In this document: piece after piece, positions 1-5,058 of the stretch
Layout: every line of letters begins with the position of its first letter
How positions within the stretch are numbered: the stretch's first letter is position 1
Source: Verrucomicrobia bacterium UBA1412
GTDB lineage: Bacteria > Verrucomicrobiota > Verrucomicrobiia > Limisphaerales > UBA1412
Assembly: GCA_002305615.1 (NCBI GenBank)
Contig: DBPU01000093.1
Span: 1 to 5,058, forward strand
Reading direction: 5' to 3'
Length of the DNA stretch: 5,058 nucleotides
Notes under the pieces: generated by a model
Told to the model about the DNA's origin: nothing
Database searches by the model: none
What the model saw: the letters and a program-made list of their open reading frames with translations, nothing else
Program-made: the position numbers and the translations under genes

Positions 1-570
1 AGCCTTTTGGGCTCAATGACAGGGATTCTCGGCGATGTATGGTACGAACCGGGAGTTGCAAACGCTGTGAATAGTTTAAGTCAAGATGCTGCCGGCGTGA
101 TTGCGATCAGGAGTATCGGCAGAATTTCTATCTTAATGAGGCGATTACAACTCTTGGGAACAGACCTCACCATTGGTTTCCAGAATCAGCCACCGGAAAT
201 GCAGAAAAAAATTTGCACTCTGGTCAGTGGTATGATATCGGAGGCGAATCTATACAACCGTACTATAACGCGATATATAGAGCCTAATTCGGGAATTCCA
301 GTTGGAACTCTTGTCGGAAGAGTTTTAATGCTTGGCAATGCGGTTTGCACAATTGCGAACGCCTTAAACTTGCCAGCATCGTTTGAAGAGGACTTAGATG
401 ATTACCTGTCGGCTGTAATGAGTGGAGATGATCCGGGCGGATTGATAACTAAAACATTTACTGCTACTCTTACAAACTACCTGAATGATGTCGTGACTAC
501 TTATCCAACAAATCTGTATATGGTATTACTCGATGCACTGAGCGACTTCCAAGGTTATCATACTGATTAA
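1..570 (+). CDS. Unrecognised protein, C-terminal 189 residues (5' end outside window)
   Basis: The reading frame is open from base 1 to the TAA at 568-570, so the gene probably begins left of the window. In-frame TTG (7) and ATG (16) codons exist but have no ribosome binding site in view, so I do not take either as the real start. The visible protein has no motif I recognise. It looks mostly helical and soluble. An amphipathic stretch rich in Ile, Leu and Arg (IRSIGRISILMRRLQLLG) is followed by a charged segment, a Gly/Val/Leu stretch (IPVGTLVGRVLMLGNAV), an acidic patch (FEEDLDDYL) and a Thr/Tyr-rich tail ending in GYHTD. There is no evident transmembrane helix, signal peptide or metal-binding cluster. 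Base composition is clearly more AT-rich than in the genes right of 2700, which fits acquired or fast-evolving DNA but proves nothing. It lies 33 bases upstream of the LRR gene on the same strand, with no terminator between them. Function unknown; it could be the tail of a much larger protein. Confidence 0.6.
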   Translation, partial: SLLGSMTGILGDVWYEPGVANAVNSLSQDAAGVIAIRSIGRISILMRRLQLLGTDLTIGFQNQPPEMQKKICTLVSGMISEANLYNRTITRYIEPNSGIPVGTLVGRVLMLGNAVCTIANALNLPASFEEDLDDYLSAVMSGDDPGGLITKTFTATLTNYLNDVVTTYPTNLYMVLLDALSDFQGYHTD

Positions 571-603
571 TATTAACAATAATAATATATAACATATTTT
601 TCT
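571..603 (+). promoter_or_regulatory. AT-only-like spacer and leader of the LRR gene, no Shine-Dalgarno
   Basis: Only three of these 33 bases are C and none is G. There is no purine-rich ribosome binding site before the ATG at 604; the bases just upstream are T-rich (ATATTTTTCT). TATAAC at 588-593 could act as a -10 element, giving a very short leader, but I find no good -35 at the right distance. Initiation without a Shine-Dalgarno on an unstructured A/U-rich leader is common in several PVC and Bacteroidota bacteria. The gene may have its own promoter here or may be read through from the upstream gene. Confidence 0.3.
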
Positions 604-2553
604 ATGAAAATAAAATATTACAGTTCTATACTGTTTCTCTTTTCTCTGGGGCTTATTTCCGTCTCAGCAGCTTCACCCGTGTCGGATTTCACGTACGAAA
701 TCCGGGAGGGCGAGGTCACGATCACAGCCTACACGGGCAGTGAAGAGCATGTCGTCATTCCCTCCGAGATTGAAGGTCTGCCGGTGACCGAGTTGGGTCA
801 TCGTGCCTTCAGAGAGAATATGCAGCTCAAATCTTTTGTGCTTCCGGACAGCTTGAAGAGAATAGGAAATCAGTGTTTCGGGTTGTGTAAAAATCTGGAA
901 ACAGTCGAAATCCCGGCTCAGGTTGAAAAGATAGACAATTTAGCATTTGCCGGCTGTCTTCGTCTGAGCCGAGTAACTCTTCCTGCCAGTGTCGCTGAAA
1001 TTGGCGCTTCTGTTTTTAATTGTTGCCCTGAATTGATAGAAATCATCGTGAGTGAGGATAATTCCGACTATAGCAGCCGGGATGGAGTTCTTTTCGATGA
1101 AGAGCAAACAACTCTCATCAGATATCCGTCAAATCGAGCGGCGGTGGAATATACGATTCCGGAAACAGTGAAGGGAATGAGTCCGTGGGCTTTTGATTAC
1201 TGCCAGAACCTTGAGACGGTTGTAATTCCCGATGGCCTTACCGTTATTGACCCGGGGGCATTTGCAAGGTGCTCCAGTTTGCAAAGGATAGATATTCCAA
1301 ACACGGTTACAAATATCGGAATGTCAGCATTCGATCTTTGCTCTCAGTTGAGGGAGGTTAATATAGGCAGTGGTGTTACCCATATTGAGGATAGTGCATT
1401 TAGATACTGCCCCCAACTGCGCGAAATCACTATCCCGGACAACGTTCTCAGTCTGGGAGATTCTACGTTCCTCAACTGTGCGGGCTTAGAGACAGTACGT
1501 ATCGGAAATGGCGTCACGGAAATAAAAGGCAATACGTTCAAAGACTGCCCCCGGCTAAAGGAGGTGTCCATGGGTAACGATGTCACACTCATCGGAGGTG
1601 GAGCATTTCATGGTTGCACCAGTCTAATAAATCCTGGCATCGGAAATAATGTCACCCGTATTGAGCACAACGCGTTTTATGGTTGCACGAACTTACAGGA
1701 GATCGTCTTGCCCGACACCTTGACCCGCATTGGCGACATGGCCTTCAGAGACTGTATGAGTTTGACGAACGTGGTTATCCCTGACAGCGTGCTGTTCATC
1801 GGCAATGAGGCATTCAATGGATGCCTGAGCCTGAAAACTGTTGTTATTGGGGATGGCATTTCCAATTTCTTGAGTAAGACCTTTGCCGAGTGCGTAAACC
1901 TGGAAACGGTGAGACTTGGAGCAGGCCTAACCTCTATGGGGGGCGAGACCTTTACAGGATGTCTTAACTTGAAGTGGATGGATGTCAGCCCGGACAGCCC
2001 CTTCTTTTGCAGTGTGGATGGAATCCTCTTTAACAAAACAATGAGTCAGCTTGCTTTCTATCCGCCCAATTACCCAAATACGGAATATACGGTTCCCGAC
2101 GGGGTCAAAGAGGTTTATGGCCTGGGTCAATGTCTAAACTTGAAGCGCGTCACCCTTCCCTTTTCTGTGGAGAGGATAAGTTCCTTTTCAAAGTCCATTA
2201 CCGACGCTTATTTTAAAGGAAACGCACCCGGTGCCATCGGATACATTCCGAGCTATTTCACGATCTATTACCTGAAGGGAACTGTCGGATGGACTAAAAC
2301 CAGGTTCTCGTGGCTGGAATTTTTTACTCTGGAAACGTGGACGCTGCCGGCGGATGAGCCGGAGGTGTTTGTCCCGAAAAAGACGGTGAAGGACGGGAAA
2401 GTGGAGATGACGCTGGTCTTTGGCGGCGCGTTGCAGAGCAGCACGAATCTAAAGGATTGGGAAACGGTCGAGACGGCGAGCCCTTATCAGGTTTCGGTCC
2501 CTGTTGGTGGTGGGAAATTCTACCGGGCCGTTTCCTTTGAAATAGTGGAGTAG
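604..2553 (+). CDS. Secreted BspA-type leucine-rich repeat (LRR_5) protein
   Basis: This is a 649-residue exported LRR protein. Residues 1-23 form a Sec signal peptide (Lys at 2 and 4, hydrophobic ILFLFSLGLISV core, cleavage likely near SVSA-A); there is no lipobox Cys. Residues about 28-49 (FTYEIREGEVTITAYTGSEE) are the usual lead-in of BspA-like proteins. About 18 LRR_5 units of mostly 23 residues follow, on the pattern 'hxIPxxVTxIGxxAFxxCxxLxx': four at about 50-146, twelve uninterrupted at 184-458, and two degenerate ones at 496-537. Two islands of 37 residues each (147-183 and 459-495, with 'SSRDGVLFD' and 'CSVDGILFN') interrupt the array, as is common in this family. Residues 538-579 carry the 'YYLKGTVGW...' closing segment. 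Residues 610-649 (LQSSTNLKDW to FYRAV) match the C-terminal module frequent in Verrucomicrobiota-type secreted proteins. ATG 604 is the only start after the in-frame stop at 583. Family members take part in surface adhesion or binding; the ligand here is unknown. A terminator lies 15 bases after the stop. Confidence 0.93.
   Translation: MKIKYYSSILFLFSLGLISVSAASPVSDFTYEIREGEVTITAYTGSEEHVVIPSEIEGLPVTELGHRAFRENMQLKSFVLPDSLKRIGNQCFGLCKNLETVEIPAQVEKIDNLAFAGCLRLSRVTLPASVAEIGASVFNCCPELIEIIVSEDNSDYSSRDGVLFDEEQTTLIRYPSNRAAVEYTIPETVKGMSPWAFDYCQNLETVVIPDGLTVIDPGAFARCSSLQRIDIPNTVTNIGMSAFDLCSQLREVNIGSGVTHIEDSAFRYCPQLREITIPDNVLSLGDSTFLNCAGLETVRIGNGVTEIKGNTFKDCPRLKEVSMGNDVTLIGGGAFHGCTSLINPGIGNNVTRIEHNAFYGCTNLQEIVLPDTLTRIGDMAFRDCMSLTNVVIPDSVLFIGNEAFNGCLSLKTVVIGDGISNFLSKTFAECVNLETVRLGAGLTSMGGETFTGCLNLKWMDVSPDSPFFCSVDGILFNKTMSQLAFYPPNYPNTEYTVPDGVKEVYGLGQCLNLKRVTLPFSVERISSFSKSITDAYFKGNAPGAIGYIPSYFTIYYLKGTVGWTKTRFSWLEFFTLETWTLPADEPEVFVPKKTVKDGKVEMTLVFGGALQSSTNLKDWETVETASPYQVSVPVGGGKFYRAVSFEIVE
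1153..1977 (+). repeat. In-frame tandem array of twelve ~69-base LRR-coding units
   Basis: Codons for residues 184-458 of the LRR protein form twelve consecutive units, one of 22 and eleven of 23 residues, so the DNA period is 69 bases. Each unit ends in an aromatic-x-x-Cys-x-x-Leu signature (for example AFDLCSQL, AFRYCPQL, AFYGCTNL). At DNA level the copies are diverged: short blocks such as GGAAAT/TAATGTCAC and TG(C/T)..TTG recur, but no two units are near-identical. The array therefore looks old and under selection for protein structure rather than freshly amplified. Units 8, 10-12, 15 and 16 have Gly in place of the Pro at the fourth position of the unit. Confidence 0.85.
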
Positions 2554-2568
2554 AGCCCGCTCGAGTTC

Positions 2569-2607
2569 AAAAAGGCGGAGTAGAAATACCCCGCCTTTTT
2601 CTATTTT
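2569..2607 (+). terminator. Rho-independent terminator of the LRR gene
   Basis: A perfect 10-bp stem, AAAAAGGCGG (2569-2578) with CCGCCTTTTT (2591-2600), encloses a 12-base loop. It is followed by a T-rich run CTATTTT (2601-2607). The stem has a GC-rich core and an A/T outer part, so the descending arm itself supplies the U tract. It sits 15 bases after the TAG stop of the LRR gene and separates that gene from the TPR-isomerase unit. Confidence 0.9.
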
Positions 2608-2641
2608 CCCGGGGACTCCTTCCGCAGGAGCGGATGCCGGG
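2608..2641. repeat. Compact two-tier inverted repeat just after the terminator
   Basis: An outer stem CCCGG (2608-2612) with CCGGG (2637-2641) encloses an inner stem CTCCT (2616-2620) with AGGAG (2626-2630), whose loop is TCCGC. An alternative pairing is TCCG (2621-2624) with CGGA (2631-2634). It abuts the terminator's T run. It may be a REP-like palindrome or the base of an extended 3' structure; function is not evident from this single copy. Confidence 0.4.
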
Positions 2642-2658
2642 CATTGGATAAAGAGAAT

Positions 2659-2687
2659 TTGACTTTATGGGGACGGTAGGGTAGAGT
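2659..2687 (+). promoter_or_regulatory. Possible sigma70-like promoter of the TPR-mtnA unit
   Basis: TTGACT (2659-2664, five of six bases of the -35 consensus) and TAGAGT (2682-2687, four of six of the -10 consensus) are separated by exactly 17 bases. A start about seven bases downstream would fall near 2694, only a few bases before the ATG at 2698, so the message would be nearly leaderless. This fits the lack of a Shine-Dalgarno before that ATG. The position directly after a terminator and before the first gene of a new unit supports it. It is a consensus match only. Confidence 0.4.
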
Positions 2688-2692
2688 CCCCA
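2668..2692. repeat. 7-bp inverted repeat TGGGGAC/GTCCCCA upstream of the TPR gene
   Basis: TGGGGAC (2668-2674) and GTCCCCA (2686-2692) are perfect inverted copies around an 11-base spacer. A further GGGGACTC lies at 2611-2618 and is the exact inverse of GAGTCCCC at 2684-2691, so the gap holds three copies of the core element. The right arm overlaps the proposed -10 box, so the pair could be an operator. Alternatively it is a remnant of a REP-type repeat. Confidence 0.4.
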
Positions 2693-2697
2693 CGGGT

Positions 2698-3120
2698 ATG
2701 GCTGCAGGAGGCAAAACCAAACAACAAGCAAGAAGATTCAGGGACCTGGATATTGAAATCGGGTTTTTCGAAGGCATTTTGGAGATGGATCCCAATTATC
2801 TCGATGCCTTGGAGTTGATTGCGCAAGCTTATACAGAGAGAGGCCTTTATGAAAAAGGTCTCCAGGTGGATATTCGCCTCACAGCCCTCAAGCCCCAGGA
2901 CCCTCTGGCGCATTACAACCTGGGCTGCAGCTACTCGCTGACCGGACAGGAGGAGAAAGCCGCGGATTCTCTGGAAATCGCTATTCTCCTGGGCTATAAG
3001 GAGTTTGATTACCTGGATAAGGATCCTGACCTCTCCAATCTTCGCTCTCACCCGGCGTATCAGAAAATCCTCTTTCTGAAACAGCGCTCCCTGAAAGCCA
3101 AGAAACACAAGAAGGAATAA
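2698..3120 (+). CDS. Small TPR-repeat protein, first gene of a unit with mtnA
   Basis: This 140-residue protein carries tetratricopeptide repeats. Residues 14-32 look like the second helix of an incomplete repeat (FFEGILEMDPNY is a typical repeat boundary). A full TPR spans about 33-66 (YLDALELIAQAYTERGLYEKGL) and another about 67-99 (PLAHYNLGCSYSLTGQEEKA). Residues 103-125 (FDYLDKDPDLSNLRSHPAYQKIL) match the capping segment that often closes bacterial TPR proteins ('DPDL..LRSHP.F..L'). The N-terminus (GGKTKQQARRFR) and C-terminus (KAKKHKKE) are basic. There is no signal peptide or membrane segment, so it is probably cytoplasmic. TPRs bind other proteins; the partner is unknown. ATG 2698 is the only start codon after the in-frame TAG at 2677, and it has no clear Shine-Dalgarno. 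The stop is 8 bases before mtnA, so the two genes are very likely co-transcribed. Confidence 0.85.
   Translation: MAAGGKTKQQARRFRDLDIEIGFFEGILEMDPNYLDALELIAQAYTERGLYEKGLQVDIRLTALKPQDPLAHYNLGCSYSLTGQEEKAADSLEIAILLGYKEFDYLDKDPDLSNLRSHPAYQKILFLKQRSLKAKKHKKE
3111..3116 (+). promoter_or_regulatory. Candidate ribosome binding site of mtnA inside the TPR gene end
   Basis: GAAGGA within the last codons of the TPR gene is the only Shine-Dalgarno-like sequence ahead of the ATG at 3129. The 12-base spacing is longer than usual, so it may be weak, or translation may be coupled to the upstream gene, whose stop lies 8 bases before the start. Confidence 0.35.
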
Positions 3121-3128
3121 GTTTCCCC

Positions 3129-4250
3129 ATGAACGTCACCCTGGGCGGAAAAAAGATACACTTTCGCACGGTCTCCTTTCGGCCCGATTCAAACCGGGTC
3201 ACGCTGATTAATCAGCGGCTTCTGCCGCACACCTTTTCACTACTGGAGACGGAGGATTTCCGCCAGACCGCTCTGGCCATCCGGAATATGACCACCCGCG
3301 GAGCCGGAGCCATCGGGGCAACTGCCGCCTATGGTCTGGCGCAGGGATGCCGTGCTTTCCGGGGCGACTCTCTTGAGTGCTTCGAGCTGCATGTTCAGAA
3401 AGTCTTCCAGGTTCTTGCCGATGCGCGCCCAACGGCGGTGGACCCGGTCAATGCCATGCGTCAGGTTCTGGCAGCGATGGCGCCCGGCACCACGGTAGCC
3501 GAGAAACAGGAGCTCGCGCTCCGGGCCGCTGAAGTTTTCGCCGATGAAGATGTGGAGCACTGCCGCGCCATCGGTCGATGGGGAGCAGAGCTCATCCGGG
3601 ACGGAATGACAATTCTCACCCATTGCAATGCGGGCTGGCTGGCTTTTGTCGATATCGGCAGCGCCACCGCGCCGGTCTATGAAGCGCAATCTCAAGGCAA
3701 ACAATTTCACGTCCTTTGCGACGAAACCCGGCCCCGTTCTCAGGGAGCAATCCTGACGGCCTGGGAACTGGCGCAGCAGGGAATCCCCCACCATATTATC
3801 CCGGATAATGCCGCCGGACACTATATGCAGCGGGGCAAAATCCAGATGGTCATCACGGGCGCAGACCGCGTCCTGGCCCGGACAGGCGCCGCGGCCAATA
3901 AAATCGGAACCTTTACTAAAGCCGTCCTGGCTAAATATCACGGCATCCCCTTCTATATCGCCATTCCGCTCTCCACCATTGACTGGGAGACGGCGGACGG
4001 GATGGATATTCCCATTGAAGAACGGAGCGAAGAAGAGGTGCTTTGCGCCTGGGGCAGCCCGCAGTCTAAAGGCAATAAAGCGGCCAGAGGCGGAGAAAAA
4101 TCGATTCAGGTCCGGGTCGCCAATCCGAGCAGCCATGCGCTCAATCCCGGTTTCGACGTCACGCCCGCCGAGCTTATCACCGGCTTCATCACTCCCCTCG
4201 GGATCGTGAAGCCCTCCGAGCTCATGAGTAAACTTAAGGGGCGTTCTTAA
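3129..4250 (+). CDS. mtnA: MtnA-family methylthioribose-1-phosphate isomerase
   Basis: This 373-residue protein belongs to the MtnA branch of the eIF2B-like isomerases. MtnA converts 5-methylthioribose 1-phosphate to methylthioribulose 1-phosphate in the cytoplasm, a step of methionine salvage. Key residues are in place. Catalytic Cys166 is in THCN and catalytic Asp246 is in GADR; the spacing of 80 equals that of Cys160/Asp240 in the Bacillus subtilis enzyme. Phosphate-binding Arg57 (RGAGAIG) and Arg100 (ARPTAV) correspond to R51 and R94. DETRPRSQG (198-206), AANKIGT (255-261), IPIEER and NPGFDVTPAELITGFITPLGI near the C-terminus are all family signatures. Oddities: Gly60 replaces the Pro of the usual RGAPAIG; the stretch after the catalytic Cys reads NAGWLAFVDIGSATAP rather than the common NAGALATxxYGTAL; and a loop of roughly 40 residues precedes NPGFDVTP. 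These suggest a subgroup that might use another 5-deoxypentose phosphate. No mtnK, mtnB or mtnC is in view. The last 17 bases overlap the convergent transporter gene. Confidence 0.9.
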   Translation: MNVTLGGKKIHFRTVSFRPDSNRVTLINQRLLPHTFSLLETEDFRQTALAIRNMTTRGAGAIGATAAYGLAQGCRAFRGDSLECFELHVQKVFQVLADARPTAVDPVNAMRQVLAAMAPGTTVAEKQELALRAAEVFADEDVEHCRAIGRWGAELIRDGMTILTHCNAGWLAFVDIGSATAPVYEAQSQGKQFHVLCDETRPRSQGAILTAWELAQQGIPHHIIPDNAAGHYMQRGKIQMVITGADRVLARTGAAANKIGTFTKAVLAKYHGIPFYIAIPLSTIDWETADGMDIPIEERSEEEVLCAWGSPQSKGNKAARGGEKSIQVRVANPSSHALNPGFDVTPAELITGFITPLGIVKPSELMSKLKGRS

Positions 4251-5058
4251 TCCCGACCGCAGCCGGCGCGCCGCCCTGTTCCCCAAGCTCGACCGTGTTC
4301 AGAGGCGGAGGAAGCTCCGGGCTCGGAACATTCTGAGGTTTATGCTCCCCGTCGCTCAGGTGGTCTTCCTCTTTCAATCGATTCCTCAGGTAATGCCTCC
4401 CGGCTCCCAGGAAATAGACCAGATAGCTCAAGAGATAAACCGCAGCGACAGTCCAATAGACCACCCGGAAGCCCATGTGGTCGGCCAGGTAGCCGAAGAA
4501 AATAATCCCCAGACCGATTCCTACGTCGATGGAGGAGGAGAAGGTCGCATTGGCAGCGCCGCGGCGCGTGATGCGGACCATGTTATTGATGCTCGCCACG
4601 AAACAGGGGAAGATCATCCCCTGTCCCATACCGATCAGGATGGCCGCGGCATGATAAAGCCAGGTGCCGTGGGCCATCGCCAGGAGAGCCGAGCCGACAA
4701 TCACCATCGGAAAACCGCAGGCCAGAGGAATCCCGGCGCCCATCCGGTCAAACATCTTGCCGGAAAAGAGCCGAATCACCGCCATGCTCAGCGCAAACAC
4801 GAAGAAGAAACTCGCCGGGCTCACACCCTCTATTTCTTTACTGTAGATCGGGATAAAAGTCGTAACCGCGCCGTTGGAAAAGAAAAAGATCGAGTTCACT
4901 AACGAGATGGGCAGGCTCGTCTTCTCGATCAACATGTGCAGATTGATCTTGGCCCGCTGAGGACGATAAGCCGGGAACTTCATAAAAAGGCTCATCGCGA
5001 AAAAGCTCAGGAGGCTCAGAATCATCGTCGTAGCAAAGAGATGGGCCGCGGAAAAATA
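4234..5058 (-). CDS. MFS transporter, C-terminal half (start outside window)
   Basis: The frame is open to the right edge, so the visible 274 residues are the C-terminal part of a roughly full-length 12-helix major facilitator transporter. An ATG at 5025 lies inside a hydrophobic helix (AAHLFATTMILSLLSFFAM, presumably TM6) and is unlikely to be the start. A short central loop (KFPAYRPQRAKINLHMLIEK) leads to TM7 (ISLVNSIFFFSNGAVTTFIPIYS) and TM8 (FFFVFALSMAVIRLFSG). Then comes the motif-A-like loop GKMFDRMG, typical of the second MFS half, and TM9-TM12 (CGFPMVIVGSALLAM, AAILIGMGQGMIFPCF, IDVGIGLGIIFFGYLADHMG, VVYWTVAAVYLLSYLVYF). The cytoplasmic tail of about 55 residues is charged and then Pro-rich (PSPELPPPLNT). 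The sequence style resembles MFS_1 efflux permeases of the YhhS/YfcJ/CntE kind; the substrate is unknown. It is an inner-membrane protein, convergent with mtnA and overlapping it by 17 bases. Confidence 0.87.
   Translation of the reverse strand, partial: YFSAAHLFATTMILSLLSFFAMSLFMKFPAYRPQRAKINLHMLIEKTSLPISLVNSIFFFSNGAVTTFIPIYSKEIEGVSPASFFFVFALSMAVIRLFSGKMFDRMGAGIPLACGFPMVIVGSALLAMAHGTWLYHAAAILIGMGQGMIFPCFVASINNMVRITRRGAANATFSSSIDVGIGLGIIFFGYLADHMGFRVVYWTVAAVYLLSYLVYFLGAGRHYLRNRLKEEDHLSDGEHKPQNVPSPELPPPLNTVELGEQGGAPAAVGIKNAP

Noticed and set aside
1153..1977. Regular repeats considered as a CRISPR array or satellite
   Set aside because: The 69-base period keeps the reading frame and encodes LRR_5 units. 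Copies are diverged and there are no identical repeats separated by unique spacers.
1344..2036. Two - strand open frames with periodic sequence opposite the LRR array
   Set aside because: The periodicity is the reverse complement of the 69-base LRR units. The peptides have no independent support.
2665..3108. 147-residue - strand open frame opposite the TPR gene
   Set aside because: It mirrors the TPR gene, has no recognisable motif, and conflicts with the clear TPR pattern on the + strand.
3129..4250. Identification as an eIF2B subunit or ribose-1,5-bisphosphate isomerase
   Set aside because: The THCNAG, DETRPRSQG, GADR, IPIEER and FDVTPAELIT signatures and the 80-residue Cys-Asp spacing match the MtnA branch better than those relatives.
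4265..4272. GGCGCGCC palindrome near the mtnA/MFS junction
   Set aside because: It is an 8-base GC palindrome inside the transporter's C-terminal codons, with no T run or longer stem. Expected by chance at this composition.
3240..4286. 348-residue open frame on the - strand antisense to mtnA
   Set aside because: It lies entirely opposite a confident, motif-complete isomerase gene in GC-rich DNA, where long antisense frames arise by chance. The translation (Arg/Gly-rich, no domain) looks like a shadow.
4342..4902. 186-residue + strand open frame opposite the MFS gene
   Set aside because: It is a highly charged His/Gln/Asp/Glu-rich translation opposite clear transmembrane helices; a typical complement of hydrophobic codons.

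Overview
This window looks like an ordinary stretch of a bacterial chromosome, most likely from the PVC superphylum (Verrucomicrobiota, Kiritimatiellota or Lentisphaerota). The main clue is the secreted leucine-rich-repeat protein at 604-2553. It ends in a short 'LQSSTNLKDW...FYRAV' module that is typical of exported proteins in that group, and it has no Shine-Dalgarno sequence. This placement is an inference from protein style; there is no rRNA or other marker in the window.

Layout from left to right. Positions 1-570 hold the 3' part of an unrecognised, relatively AT-rich gene cut by the left edge. After a 33-base, almost purely A+T spacer comes a BspA-type LRR surface or secreted protein (604-2553), closed by a clear intrinsic terminator (2569-2607). 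The 144-base gap that follows also holds a compact hairpin, three copies of a GGGGAC/GTCCCC element in both orientations, and a plausible sigma70-like promoter. Next is a two-gene + strand unit: a small TPR protein (2698-3120), then 8 bases later an MtnA-family sugar-phosphate isomerase (3129-4250). On the - strand, converging on it and overlapping its last 17 bases, is the C-terminal half of an MFS transporter (4234-5058) cut by the right edge.

Functionally the window falls into two parts. The left is cell-surface or secreted and unknown material, of lower GC. The right is housekeeping-like, of higher GC: methylthioribose-1-phosphate (or related 5-deoxypentose phosphate) isomerisation, a TPR partner of unknown role, and a transporter. 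No other methionine-salvage gene is present, so the pathway cannot be completed from this window. I saw no tRNA, rRNA, CRISPR array, insertion sequence or phage gene, and no convincing new multi-gene system. The points most worth a second look are the subgroup features of the MtnA protein, the TPR-mtnA pairing, the structured gap at 2608-2692, and the unidentified left-edge protein.
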